This document shows positions 8,417 through 16,031 of a DNA stretch of 64,000 nt, in pieces; the first letter of the stretch is position 1, and each line of letters starts with the position of its first letter. Source of the stretch: Rs1 sp038900335. Its GTDB lineage: Bacteria > Pseudomonadota > Gammaproteobacteria > Pseudomonadales > Balneatricaceae. The stretch is from positions 1 through 64,000 of the forward strand of contig JBBMRB010000008.1 of NCBI GenBank assembly GCA_038900335.1. Direction: 5' to 3'. The translations under genes and the position numbers were made by a program. Under the pieces are notes generated by a model, which was given only the letters and a program-made list of their open reading frames with translations, was not told the DNA's origin and made no database searches.

Positions 8417-9421
8417 TTATTTTGCAGGTAGTGCCGCTCGAATAGCGGCAGCATCCGCTAAGATTTTGTCTACTTCAGCACCGTACACACCGCGCGCTTT
8501 ATCGTAAACTGAAGCAACTGCTTCTCTAAATGGTCCTATTTCAGGAACCGTCACAACAGCACCGGCATCAGCCATTTCCTTCAGCTGTGAGTCAACCGAG
8601 TTTTTAACCAAATCACGAGAGAACGCTGAAGCTTCTGCTGCTGCTTTCAAGAAAAGTTTTTGATCAGCGGCTGAAATTTTCTGCCATGTTGCTTCAGATA
8701 CCGTCAATGGTAATGGGCTATAGACGTGGCGGGTTAAGGTAATATTTTTCGCCACCTCGTTAAATCTCAAAGATTTAATGGTATCGACAGGGTTTTCCTG
8801 ACCAGATACTGTCCCCTGTTGAATCGCAAGATAGACATCGGTAATTGGCATCACCACTGTTTGAAAACCAATGGCTTCCATGGTCCAGCGAATCATATCA
8901 TTAGGATAGACACGCATTTTTTCACCTACGGCATCTGCAGGAGAATTTAAAGGCTCTTTAGTAGTAAAACTGCGAAAGCCTGCTTCCCACGTAGATAATA
9001 CACGAAAGCCTTTTGCTGGCAGCTTAGCAAATTCATTTTTTAACCAAGCAGAGTTATCGTACAGCTCCCAACCTTGCTCATAACTATCCACTAAAAACGG
9101 CATAGAGGTCAGGTTTAAAGAAGGTAAATGGCTCGCATAGCTGCCCGTTGCCGATACCGTAAAATCAACGCCACCTAACTGTAGCTGCTCGATTGCTTTA
9201 GGATCATTCGCTAATTGCCCTGATGGGTAGATACGAATTTTATAGCGATTGTCAGTATACTCTGCCACTTTTTTGGCAAAAACTTCAGCCGCTGCTTGCC
9301 TAGAGCCACCTGGATTATCAGTATGGCTAAATCTTAAGGTTGTCGCTGCTGATGCACTGCCCGCTGTTATTGCAACAGCCGCTGTGCTAGCTAGTATTAA
9401 TCCTTTAGTAATAATCTTCAT
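8417..9421 (-). CDS. dctP: TRAP transporter solute-binding protein DctP
   Basis: The periplasmic binding protein of the first TRAP system, about 334 residues. A signal peptide occupies residues 1-26, ending in SASA/ATTLRFSH. The family segments GVDFTVSATGSYASHLPSLN, GFRVLSTWEAGFRSFTT, VGEKMRVYPNDMI (with the carboxylate-binding Arg) and VYLAIQQGTVSGQENPVD are clear. The start is ATG 9421 (AGGA 9 nt upstream) or the adjacent GTG 9424. First gene of the seven-gene operon; an operator-like palindrome lies about 90 bp upstream. The likely ligand is a sugar acid, by context only. Confidence 0.93.
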   Translation of the reverse strand: MKIITKGLILASTAAVAITAGSASAATTLRFSHTDNPGGSRQAAAEVFAKKVAEYTDNRYKIRIYPSGQLANDPKAIEQLQLGGVDFTVSATGSYASHLPSLNLTSMPFLVDSYEQGWELYDNSAWLKNEFAKLPAKGFRVLSTWEAGFRSFTTKEPLNSPADAVGEKMRVYPNDMIRWTMEAIGFQTVVMPITDVYLAIQQGTVSGQENPVDTIKSLRFNEVAKNITLTRHVYSPLPLTVSEATWQKISAADQKLFLKAAAEASAFSRDLVKNSVDSQLKEMADAGAVVTVPEIGPFREAVASVYDKARGVYGAEVDKILADAAAIRAALPAK

Positions 9422-9509
9422 CACGTTACTTCCTCATTTATTATTGTGTTTGGAATTGTGTAGGCGTTACCGGCCTTTTTTAGCATTCAATTAACTTTAG
9501 GTTAAAAAA

Positions 9510-9533
9510 TTAATTAATGTATACGTTAATTAA
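9510..9533. promoter_or_regulatory. Probable GntR-family operator upstream of dctP
   Basis: A 24-bp inverted repeat with a single mismatched pair, centred on ATGTATACGT. The same core, with A for G, occurs at 11467-11480 beside the gntR gene. FadR-subfamily GntR proteins bind short palindromes with GTATAC-like centres, so both are likely sites of the local regulator. Confidence 0.65.
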
Positions 9534-9693
9534 TCCGATAATAACGCACCCACTTTTAAAGTCAACCGTTATCCGCTGTCTTTTTAGCTCAGCCGTGCGA
9601 CTAAGCACAACTTAATAGGCTATAATTAACTGACACTAGAGAGTCAATTACTCTGGAAGTGCACTTATTTAGTGCAAAACAAAAGGATTTTAA

Positions 9694-10707
9694 ATGAGAA
9701 AATTAACAGCGATCATTGCTTTTATCGCCGCTAGTGCGCTGTTCTCGCAAACAGTATATGCCAGTGTTGTGCATTGGAGAGTACAAAGTAATCAGCCTCA
9801 AAGCAGTGCTCTCTTTCAATTAGAGCAAGCATTTGCTGATGATGTAGCACGCTTAACCAACAACCAATTGATCATCGCCATACGCCCACCAGAGGGTTAT
9901 GTATCTATACGCGCTAGCTTTAGTAGTGTTAGAACACATCAAATTGAAGGGATGTTCATGAACCCTATCTACTGGACTAGTGCCGATCCAATTTTTGCAA
10001 TATTAGGTGATTTAGTCACTGCTTGGGATACGCCTGAGCAATACTATGACTGGTTAGAAAATGATAACGGTATTCAGTATTTAGAAGATGCCTACCAAGA
10101 TTATGGCTTGCGAATGTTGGGCTTCATCATTTCTCCCTCTGAAGCACTAGCCTCGAACGTACCACTAAGAAACATAGCTGATCTTAGCGGGCAACGCATA
10201 AGAACACCACCTGGGATGACTGCTGATTACTTTGCAGCCCTTGGCGCCTTCCCTCGCCAAATCACACTCGATTTAGCAATCAAAGCATTCAAGCGAAAAC
10301 AAGTTAATATCATCGATTTTGCTGACATAGTAATGAATTACAAAGGTGGCATATATGAATTTGCAAAACATACTAATTACCCAGGGTTCCATTCACTACC
10401 CATCATTGATTTTGTAGTGAGTGAGCAGGCATGGCAGAACTTATTAGCTGAACATCGCCAAGCGGTATTACAGGCAATAAAGAGATGGCAAGTAAATATT
10501 GAAACTGTTTACTATGAGTCACTTGATGAAACGTTAACTCAACTTAAACAACAGGGAGTGACCATTCACAATTGGGATGCACAAGAGCGTTTAGCAGCCA
10601 GAAAACTTGCGATACCTGTTTGGCAAAAATATGCCAAGAAAAGCCCTAAGGCCCAACAGGCACTGAACTCTATGATGAAAAAGCTCAAAGAGATCGGCAA
10701 TTTATAG
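9694..10707 (+). CDS. Orphan TRAP-type (DctP family) solute-binding protein
   Basis: A 337-residue exported binding protein with a signal peptide at residues 1-23 (cleavage near VYA/SVVHW). The fold is that of DctP proteins, with the conserved Arg in LSGQRIRTPPGMTADYF and the helix-strand pattern of the TakP-like (keto-acid) subgroup. It has no permease beside it. It is divergent from dctP, with about 270 bp between the starts and the operator-like palindrome in that gap. It may share the DctQM permease of the operon, serve in sensing, or partner a distant permease. The AAAGGA ribosome site is good. Confidence 0.8.
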   Translation: MRKLTAIIAFIAASALFSQTVYASVVHWRVQSNQPQSSALFQLEQAFADDVARLTNNQLIIAIRPPEGYVSIRASFSSVRTHQIEGMFMNPIYWTSADPIFAILGDLVTAWDTPEQYYDWLENDNGIQYLEDAYQDYGLRMLGFIISPSEALASNVPLRNIADLSGQRIRTPPGMTADYFAALGAFPRQITLDLAIKAFKRKQVNIIDFADIVMNYKGGIYEFAKHTNYPGFHSLPIIDFVVSEQAWQNLLAEHRQAVLQAIKRWQVNIETVYYESLDETLTQLKQQGVTIHNWDAQERLAARKLAIPVWQKYAKKSPKAQQALNSMMKKLKEIGNL

Positions 10708-10759
10708 AACAAAGCACAATATTCCAATAACAATAGCTATATAAATTAGCTAGAGATCA

Positions 10760-11434
10760 TCATGGATTTATTGCCTCTAGTAAGTTAGTTAACTCACCAG
10801 ATGCTCTTGCTCTATGTTGGGTGTTAATAGCGATAGCTGTCTCAACATCCCCCTGTTTAAGTGCTTCTATGACACTGCGATGCTCTTGCGATGATTGCAC
10901 CGGCGGCTTACGTATTCTCAGTGTCAGCATGCGCGCGCGATTGGTTTTTTCCCAGTAGCTATTGACTAAGCTTATTAATTCATTGTTTTGCGATAAGCTA
11001 ATCAGTATTTGATGGAATAAGTTATCATTCTCTGCCCACGCCACTAAATCATCATGCTCTAGCGCCTCTATCATATTGTTGGTAACACGCTCTAGCTCAG
11101 CAATTTTATCTGGATCAACAGGTTTACTACAGGCAATTGAAATCGCTGCCGTTTCTAACCACGACAACACTTGGTATATTTCAGCCATCTGCGGTGCCAG
11201 AATCGGTTTTATATAAATACCACGACGTGGCACTATCTCTAACAACCCTTCTTGCTCAAGCCTGATAGCCGCTTCTCTTAAGGGTGTTCGCGATGACCCC
11301 AGCTGCTCTGCAAGCTCTTGTTCTAAATAATAATTACCCACTTTTAATTGGTTGTCTAATACCATAAAACGGAGTTTCTGGAACACTTGATCCGAGAGCT
11401 TAGATTTTTTTACCACTGTCATTGTCCTTGTCAT
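10760..11434 (-). CDS. GntR family (FadR subfamily) transcriptional regulator
   Basis: A regulator of about 224 residues. The N-terminal winged helix (SDQVFQKLRFMVLDNQLKVG, then LAEQLGSSRTPLREAAIRLEQEGLL) is typical GntR, and the all-helical C-terminal FCD domain contains the FHQILISLSQNNEL metal/ligand segment. The start at 11434 is chosen because GGTGGA lies 8 nt upstream. The open frame reaches 11488 but that would place the palindrome at 11467-11480 inside the gene. It is divergent from the DUF1537 kinase gene and probably represses both that unit and the TRAP operon until a sugar acid or intermediate binds. Confidence 0.9.
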   Translation of the reverse strand: MTRTMTVVKKSKLSDQVFQKLRFMVLDNQLKVGNYYLEQELAEQLGSSRTPLREAAIRLEQEGLLEIVPRRGIYIKPILAPQMAEIYQVLSWLETAAISIACSKPVDPDKIAELERVTNNMIEALEHDDLVAWAENDNLFHQILISLSQNNELISLVNSYWEKTNRARMLTLRIRKPPVQSSQEHRSVIEALKQGDVETAIAINTQHRARASGELTNLLEAINP

Positions 11435-11466
11435 GATTGCATTCCACCGCGCTATTATGTATTTTG

Positions 11467-11480
11467 TAATGTATACATTA
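11467..11480. promoter_or_regulatory. Probable GntR operator between gntR and the kinase gene
   Basis: A perfect 14-bp palindrome, TAATGTATACATTA, in the 88-bp gap between divergent starts. Its core matches the near-palindrome before dctP (9510-9533). The position fits autoregulation and control of the kinase-aldolase unit. Confidence 0.65.
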
Positions 11481-11522
11481 AAATACATTTATTAGAAGTA
11501 TAACACAAATGGAGTAATGCTA

Positions 11523-12782
11523 ATGGCTGATTTATATATTGGTTGCGTTGCCGATGATTTTACGGGCGCCACTGACATGGCGTCTTTTTTAGTCAAAGGT
11601 GGTCTAAATACAGAAATATGCGACGGTATCCCCGATCAAAACTGGCGTCCCGCTGCTAGTACACAAGCACTGGTCATTGCCTTAAAATCAAGAACTGAAC
11701 CCGTAGAGATCGCAGTTAAAGACTCTCTCGCCTGTTTTCAGTGGCTTTATACCAAACTAAAAGCCAAACAGTTATATTTTAAGTACTGCTCCACCTTTGA
11801 TTCTACCAGTGAGGGCAACATAGGTCCTGTGATTGATGCCGTTTTAACCACTTTAGCTTTAGATAACGTCATCATTAGCCCAGCACTACCGGTGAATGGT
11901 CGCAGCGTTTATCTAGGCCATTTATTTGTCAATGGTCTATTACTTGAAAACTCGAGTATGAGACAGCATCCACTAACGCCGATGACCAATTCTAATTTAA
12001 TGAATTTGATTGAGCAACAAGGCCGTGGTAAAGCCACTAACATTTCTCATACAACACTAGAATCAACGACAGATGATATAAAACAACAGCTGCAATCTTT
12101 ATCACAATACCAGTATTTGGTAGTTGATCACTTTAATGACCAACACGCCAAAGCAATTGTTTGTGCTTTCGCTGATCATCCGTTTTTATCCGGCAGTTCA
12201 GGCTTAGCAGAGCCCCTTGCACAAGCTCACGCGTTAAATCAATCGCTAACTGACACCCAGCTGACCTCTCTGGATAAGGCACCCACTTTAGTGTTAGCAG
12301 GTAGCTGCTCTGTCGCGACAAGAGAGCAAATTGCTGTCTTTAGCGAAGATTATGCCAGCTATCAAATAGACCCGACCCTGTTACATAAAGGGGATATTAG
12401 CTGTGATGACATCTGGCAGTGGTTTGTCGCACAAGATAATGCACCGTGTTTAATCTATAGCTCACAAGCACCTGAGACAGTAAAAGAGCATCAACAAACG
12501 ATGGGCGTAAATGTAGCTCAGTTACTAGAGCAAACATTTGCCAGCATCGCAAAAAAAGCAGTCGAGCACGGCACTCGCCGCTTAATAGTAGCGGGCGGTG
12601 AAACATCTGGCGCCGTCACCCAAGCACTGTGTGTCAAACATTTTGTCGTTGGCCCCTCAATTGCGCCAGGTGTACCTATTATTCAACCGCGTGAATTTCC
12701 TGAATTATTAATGACGTTAAAATCGGGAAATTTTGGCGCGGCTGATTTTTTCACAAAAGCACTCACTATGATGAATGAATAA
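11523..12782 (+). CDS. otnK: Four-carbon acid sugar kinase (DUF1537 family), OtnK-like 3-oxo-tetronate kinase
   Basis: A cytosolic ATP-dependent kinase of about 419 residues from the DUF1537 family, whose members phosphorylate 3-oxo-tetronate, D-threonate or 3-oxo-isoapionate. The N-terminal substrate domain starts IGCVADDFTGATDMASFLVKGG (shown in part), and FKYCSTFDSTSEGNIGPV is also typical. The C-terminal nucleotide domain has the glycine-rich VAGGETSGAVTQAL. The start is the second ATG (11523), because GGAG lies 8 nt before it but only 2 nt before the first ATG. Pairing with the aldolase-type gene 23 bp downstream matches the OtnK-OtnC pair, in which the phosphorylated product is decarboxylated to DHAP. 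Exact substrate is inferred from context. Confidence 0.85.
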   Translation: MADLYIGCVADDFTGATDMASFLVKGGLNTEICDGIPDQNWRPAASTQALVIALKSRTEPVEIAVKDSLACFQWLYTKLKAKQLYFKYCSTFDSTSEGNIGPVIDAVLTTLALDNVIISPALPVNGRSVYLGHLFVNGLLLENSSMRQHPLTPMTNSNLMNLIEQQGRGKATNISHTTLESTTDDIKQQLQSLSQYQYLVVDHFNDQHAKAIVCAFADHPFLSGSSGLAEPLAQAHALNQSLTDTQLTSLDKAPTLVLAGSCSVATREQIAVFSEDYASYQIDPTLLHKGDISCDDIWQWFVAQDNAPCLIYSSQAPETVKEHQQTMGVNVAQLLEQTFASIAKKAVEHGTRRLIVAGGETSGAVTQALCVKHFVVGPSIAPGVPIIQPREFPELLMTLKSGNFGAADFFTKALTMMNE

Positions 12783-12805
12783 CCACCACTTAGGAAAAAC
12801 AGACA

Positions 12806-13447
12806 ATGTACAATGAAAAACAAGCCCGTGAAGAGCTCATTCGCTACGGCAAGTCTATTTTTGAGCGCGGCCTAACTGGCGGCGCATCGGCAAATATTAG
12901 CGTGCGTCTTAAAGAGGGGTTTATGATTTCCCCAACCAATTCATCGATTGGTTTTTTAGATCAACACGATTTATCGATTCTTGATAAAAATGGTGAATGG
13001 CTGCGCGGCGAAAAACCATCCAAAGAGTTTGCACTGCATAAAGCATTCTATGATGAGCGCCCGCAAGATAATGCCGTAGTACACTTACACAGCACTTATG
13101 CAACGGCCTTATCGTGCCTTGATTTACCTGAAGAACAGCTGTTCCCACCGCTCACACCTTACCTGTATATCCGCCTTGGCCGCGTTGCCAAAGTACCCTA
13201 TTTTTCACCGGGTGATAACCAATTAGCAAAAGCGGTGCAAACGGTTACCAAACAGACAGCGGGAGTGTTAATGGCCAACCACGGGCCTATTGTCTCTGCT
13301 AATACTTTATGTAATGCGATGTACGCTATTGAAGAATTAGAAGAAAGTGCAAAAATCACGCTATTACTTAAAGGTCAGCCTTGCGTGCATATTTCAGCGC
13401 AGAACGTCAATTCACTGCTGGTTAAATACGGCCATAAAAAAGATTAA
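12806..13447 (+). CDS. otnC: Class II aldolase/adducin family protein, OtnC-like 3-oxo-tetronate 4-phosphate decarboxylase
   Basis: A 213-residue zinc enzyme of the class II aldolase (fuculose-phosphate aldolase) family. Zinc-binding histidines are visible in VVHLHSTYATALSC and in the later ANHGPIVS segment, and the N-terminal GLTGGASANISVRL is standard. In OtnC the enzyme decarboxylates 3-oxo-tetronate 4-phosphate to dihydroxyacetone phosphate. The gene lies 23 bp after otnK. No OtnI-type isomerase is present nearby, so the route to the oxo-acid must differ from the textbook erythronate/L-threonate pathways or use a gene elsewhere. Confidence 0.85.
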   Translation: MYNEKQAREELIRYGKSIFERGLTGGASANISVRLKEGFMISPTNSSIGFLDQHDLSILDKNGEWLRGEKPSKEFALHKAFYDERPQDNAVVHLHSTYATALSCLDLPEEQLFPPLTPYLYIRLGRVAKVPYFSPGDNQLAKAVQTVTKQTAGVLMANHGPIVSANTLCNAMYAIEELEESAKITLLLKGQPCVHISAQNVNSLLVKYGHKKD

Positions 13448-13560
13448 TATATAAAGCAGCGCGACTAGAGCTAACGCTTTTTCACTGCTATCTTTTGGCT
13501 TTTTGTCATATGCGTGTCATTTGTGCTCAATAGTATTAAGATTGCTATTTATCGGTAATA

Positions 13561-13591
13561 TTGACAATGTTTTTTAACTATATTGTATAAC
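13561..13591 (+). promoter_or_regulatory. Possible sigma-70 promoter of mgsA
   Basis: A perfect TTGACA (13561-13566) is followed after 19 bp by TATAAC (13586-13591). The spacer is longer than ideal. It would give a leader of about 105 nt. Confidence 0.4.
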
Positions 13592-13620
13592 AATACCAAT
13601 ATACACAGCGACTGTAATAT

Positions 13621-13632
13621 TAAGTGCACTTA
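13621..13632. promoter_or_regulatory. 12-bp palindrome in the mgsA leader
   Basis: A perfect palindrome, TAAGTGCACTTA, about 70 bp before the mgsA start. TAAGTGC recurs at about 13643. It may be an operator for an unknown regulator. Confidence 0.35.
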
Positions 13633-13702
13633 GATCTATATAATAAGTGCTTGTATTAAGCGTATAGTAGAGCGCAATGACAGGTAATAGGTGAAACCAA
13701 TA

Positions 13703-14161
13703 ATGAAAGTAAAAACTAGCCGCAAGATGGGCGCAAGTAAAACTATCGCACTTGTCGCCCATGACAATATGAAAGAGCAATTGATTCAATGGTGCGTGGA
13801 TCGTCGTGAGCAACTATCCCAACATAAGCTACTTGCAACCGGCACTACCGGCTCACTATTAGAAAAAGCACTGCAAATTAAGATCAAACAATATTTGAGC
13901 GGCCCTATGGGCGGCGATCAACAAATTGGCGCTGATATTGCCACCGCAGATATCGATATTTTAGTGTTCTTCTGGGACCCGCTATCACCTCAGCCTCATG
14001 ATCCTGATATTAAAGCGTTACTGCGCTTAGCCGCTGTTTGGAATATCCCCGTTGCCTGCACCCCTGCATCGGCTGACTTTATGTTTAGCTCGTCACTAAT
14101 ACAAAGCCCGTACCAGTATTTAGTACCTGACTACCAAAGCTATTTAGCGTCTAGAACTTAA
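13703..14161 (+). CDS. mgsA: Methylglyoxal synthase
   Basis: Converts dihydroxyacetone phosphate to methylglyoxal and phosphate, a bypass of lower glycolysis that relieves sugar-phosphate stress. It has 152 residues, equal to the E. coli enzyme. The catalytic Asp is visible in SGPMGGDQQIGA (D72 here, matching D71 of E. coli), with H20 and H99 (DPLSPQPHDPD) at equivalent places. The start is the ATG at 13703, with AGGTGA 8 nt upstream; the GTG at 13691 lacks such a site. It directly follows the kinase-aldolase pair expected to make DHAP. It converges with the Ter/PRTase module, 28 bp apart. Confidence 0.95.
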   Translation: MKVKTSRKMGASKTIALVAHDNMKEQLIQWCVDRREQLSQHKLLATGTTGSLLEKALQIKIKQYLSGPMGGDQQIGADIATADIDILVFFWDPLSPQPHDPDIKALLRLAAVWNIPVACTPASADFMFSSSLIQSPYQYLVPDYQSYLASRT

Positions 14162-14189
14162 CTTTTTAATATCCAAAACTTATAGGCAG

Positions 14190-15293
14190 CTAAGCTACGT
14201 TTGCAATAATCGCGATAGCATTAAAGGGCATGGTTTGATCTTCCCTGATTTCGATATTTTTTTCCGTTGCCAGCACTATTAAATGAGCGATATCAGGGCT
14301 ATCTATCGCTCTAACGATCAACAGCCTAGGTACACGTCTGAGCATCACTCTTGTGGCCTCAGCGATACCTGGCTTAACTTTATTAATATCATCAACATCT
14401 TCGCTTTTCATTAAAGCGCCAACGTAGTCCTTCATTTGCTGATGGCGATTATTATTAGCTTTTAAATAGTGTTGAATCGCACTGCTATCTGGCTTAGTTT
14501 GTGTAAATAGCGCCGATATTTGATCGACAAACCAGTTGCTAATATCTTGCTCTTTTAGATGAGAATAAGTGACACACTGATGAAAACCTTGGTATTCATC
14601 ACGTAAAATTGTTCTTGAAACCAACCCAGATACCGTACTATTCAACACGCCAGAGGGTATTGCATAGTCATCGGTGGTGGCGATAATATCAGCCATACCG
14701 CCAATATCTGAGATAACACATAGTTGATCTGATACTTTATAAGCTGATTCACTATTCCATTTAGCTACTGCACTTTTTAGCTCTGTGGTGATAACGCCTT
14801 TTGCTGTCCAGCCATCAACGAAGACGATGCTGTCTGCAGCGTGCCCTGCCTCTTCAATATAGCGCAGTGCACATTGATCAATACCCTTATCACGTACAAT
14901 GGAAATTGAATAATGGCTCACATCAAGTTGATAATAAAACTTTAATGCTCTGGCAATTAACACCCCTATTGGCGTACCGGCTCTGGCTAGTGACACTAAT
15001 GTGACTTGCTGACCTTTTAACTGCTGGATTTGTTGCGCTAAACTCGCGACTTCTTGTGCTAGGCGGTTTTTATACTGTGCCACTAAGGCATAAAACATGG
15101 TGAGATACTGCTCACTCGGTGCCTGTTCTTGAGAGACCATCTGCGAGTAATGGACACCACCTTGTTGTAGCTGCCGCTCTTTCTCTTCTACACTTAACAT
15201 CGGTATATCAATGGCTTGCAATAGGAATTGACAGTCATCTAAGCTGTAACTACCTTTTAATGGCGCTAAGTTATACTGCTCAGTAATGCTCAT
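14190..15293 (-). CDS. PRTase_1/StiP-domain protein with C-terminal PELOTA-type domain
   Basis: A 367-residue protein of the Ter-associated group named cysteine protease StiP or PRTase_1. About residues 1-285 form a phosphoribosyltransferase-like fold with LVSLARAGTPIGVLIARAL and a PRPP-loop-like IVFVDGWTAKGVI. The last 80-90 residues (from about 300, containing KPGIAEATRVMLRRVPRLLIVRA) resemble the PELOTA RNA-binding domain. Comparative genomics has placed this family in Ter operons as part of a predicted nucleoside-like metabolite pathway, and a protease activity has also been named. It overlaps the HAD gene by 14 bp and is last in the three-gene module. Confidence 0.82.
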   Translation of the reverse strand: MSITEQYNLAPLKGSYSLDDCQFLLQAIDIPMLSVEEKERQLQQGGVHYSQMVSQEQAPSEQYLTMFYALVAQYKNRLAQEVASLAQQIQQLKGQQVTLVSLARAGTPIGVLIARALKFYYQLDVSHYSISIVRDKGIDQCALRYIEEAGHAADSIVFVDGWTAKGVITTELKSAVAKWNSESAYKVSDQLCVISDIGGMADIIATTDDYAIPSGVLNSTVSGLVSRTILRDEYQGFHQCVTYSHLKEQDISNWFVDQISALFTQTKPDSSAIQHYLKANNNRHQQMKDYVGALMKSEDVDDINKVKPGIAEATRVMLRRVPRLLIVRAIDSPDIAHLIVLATEKNIEIREDQTMPFNAIAIIANVA

Positions 15294-16008
15294 AGAGGTT
15301 TTCCGTATTTATTTGGCTGTGTTGAGGAATCATTTGAAAATGACACGTTTGCATAAACGCTAGATCTGAATTGCTATCGCCCATGCCAACGAACAACGTA
15401 TCTTGAGCTTGTGCTAGAAAGTATTGTTGTAAAAATTCAACGGCGCGCTTTTTACAGGCAAATGGTGGTAGCAACGCCATATTCGAATCGTTTAAATGCA
15501 CTCTGGCATTATCAGCTAACACACTAAATTGATCGGTAATGGCGGATAACTTAAGCAGTTCATCATAACTGCCTTTAATGGAGACATAACAAGCAAAGCC
15601 AAAATCACTAATCACTTTACAGCGCAGCGCTAAGCTCTTATCTTTTATAAACTGTATTATTCGAGCGGCGTAATCTTCTAGTATATGTTGCCAGCTGTCA
15701 CTTTCTGTCATTAGTATTTTTTGCCAATCAGGGTCTATTTCGTCATTCTCATTGAGAATAATCGCGCCGTGATCAATCACTTTAAATGAATTCATCACTA
15801 TAGATAAACGATCAATTGCCGCTTTATTACGCCCGGTAACTGGGATAAAAACTTGCTCATTACACAGATTAATTAACGACTGCTGAGCGGCTGTTGAATA
15901 AGAGGAAGACACTGTTGGTACATCAACATCACTACTTACAGGTGGCTGGTAATTTTTCTTGCGCTGAATCAATGTGTCATCAATATCTGAAAAAAACACA
16001 ATCGCCAT
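15280..16008 (-). CDS. HAD-superfamily hydrolase of the Ter-associated module
   Basis: A 242-residue haloacid dehalogenase-type phosphatase. Motif I is FFSDIDDTLI at the N-terminus, motif II the Thr of IPVTGRNKA, motif III a Lys near CKKRAVEFLQ, and motif IV GMGDSNSDLAFM. The order of domains fits a C2-cap (Cof-like) member. The Ter-associated HAD is thought to dephosphorylate a phosphoribosyl intermediate made by the neighbouring PRTases. It is 23 bp downstream of the PRTase_2/TRSP gene and overlaps the PRTase_1 gene by 14 bp, so the three are co-translated. Confidence 0.82.
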   Translation of the reverse strand: MAIVFFSDIDDTLIQRKKNYQPPVSSDVDVPTVSSSYSTAAQQSLINLCNEQVFIPVTGRNKAAIDRLSIVMNSFKVIDHGAIILNENDEIDPDWQKILMTESDSWQHILEDYAARIIQFIKDKSLALRCKVISDFGFACYVSIKGSYDELLKLSAITDQFSVLADNARVHLNDSNMALLPPFACKKRAVEFLQQYFLAQAQDTLFVGMGDSNSDLAFMQTCHFQMIPQHSQINTENLYEHY

Positions 16009-16031
16009 ATAACTAATACCCTGTCGCTAAA

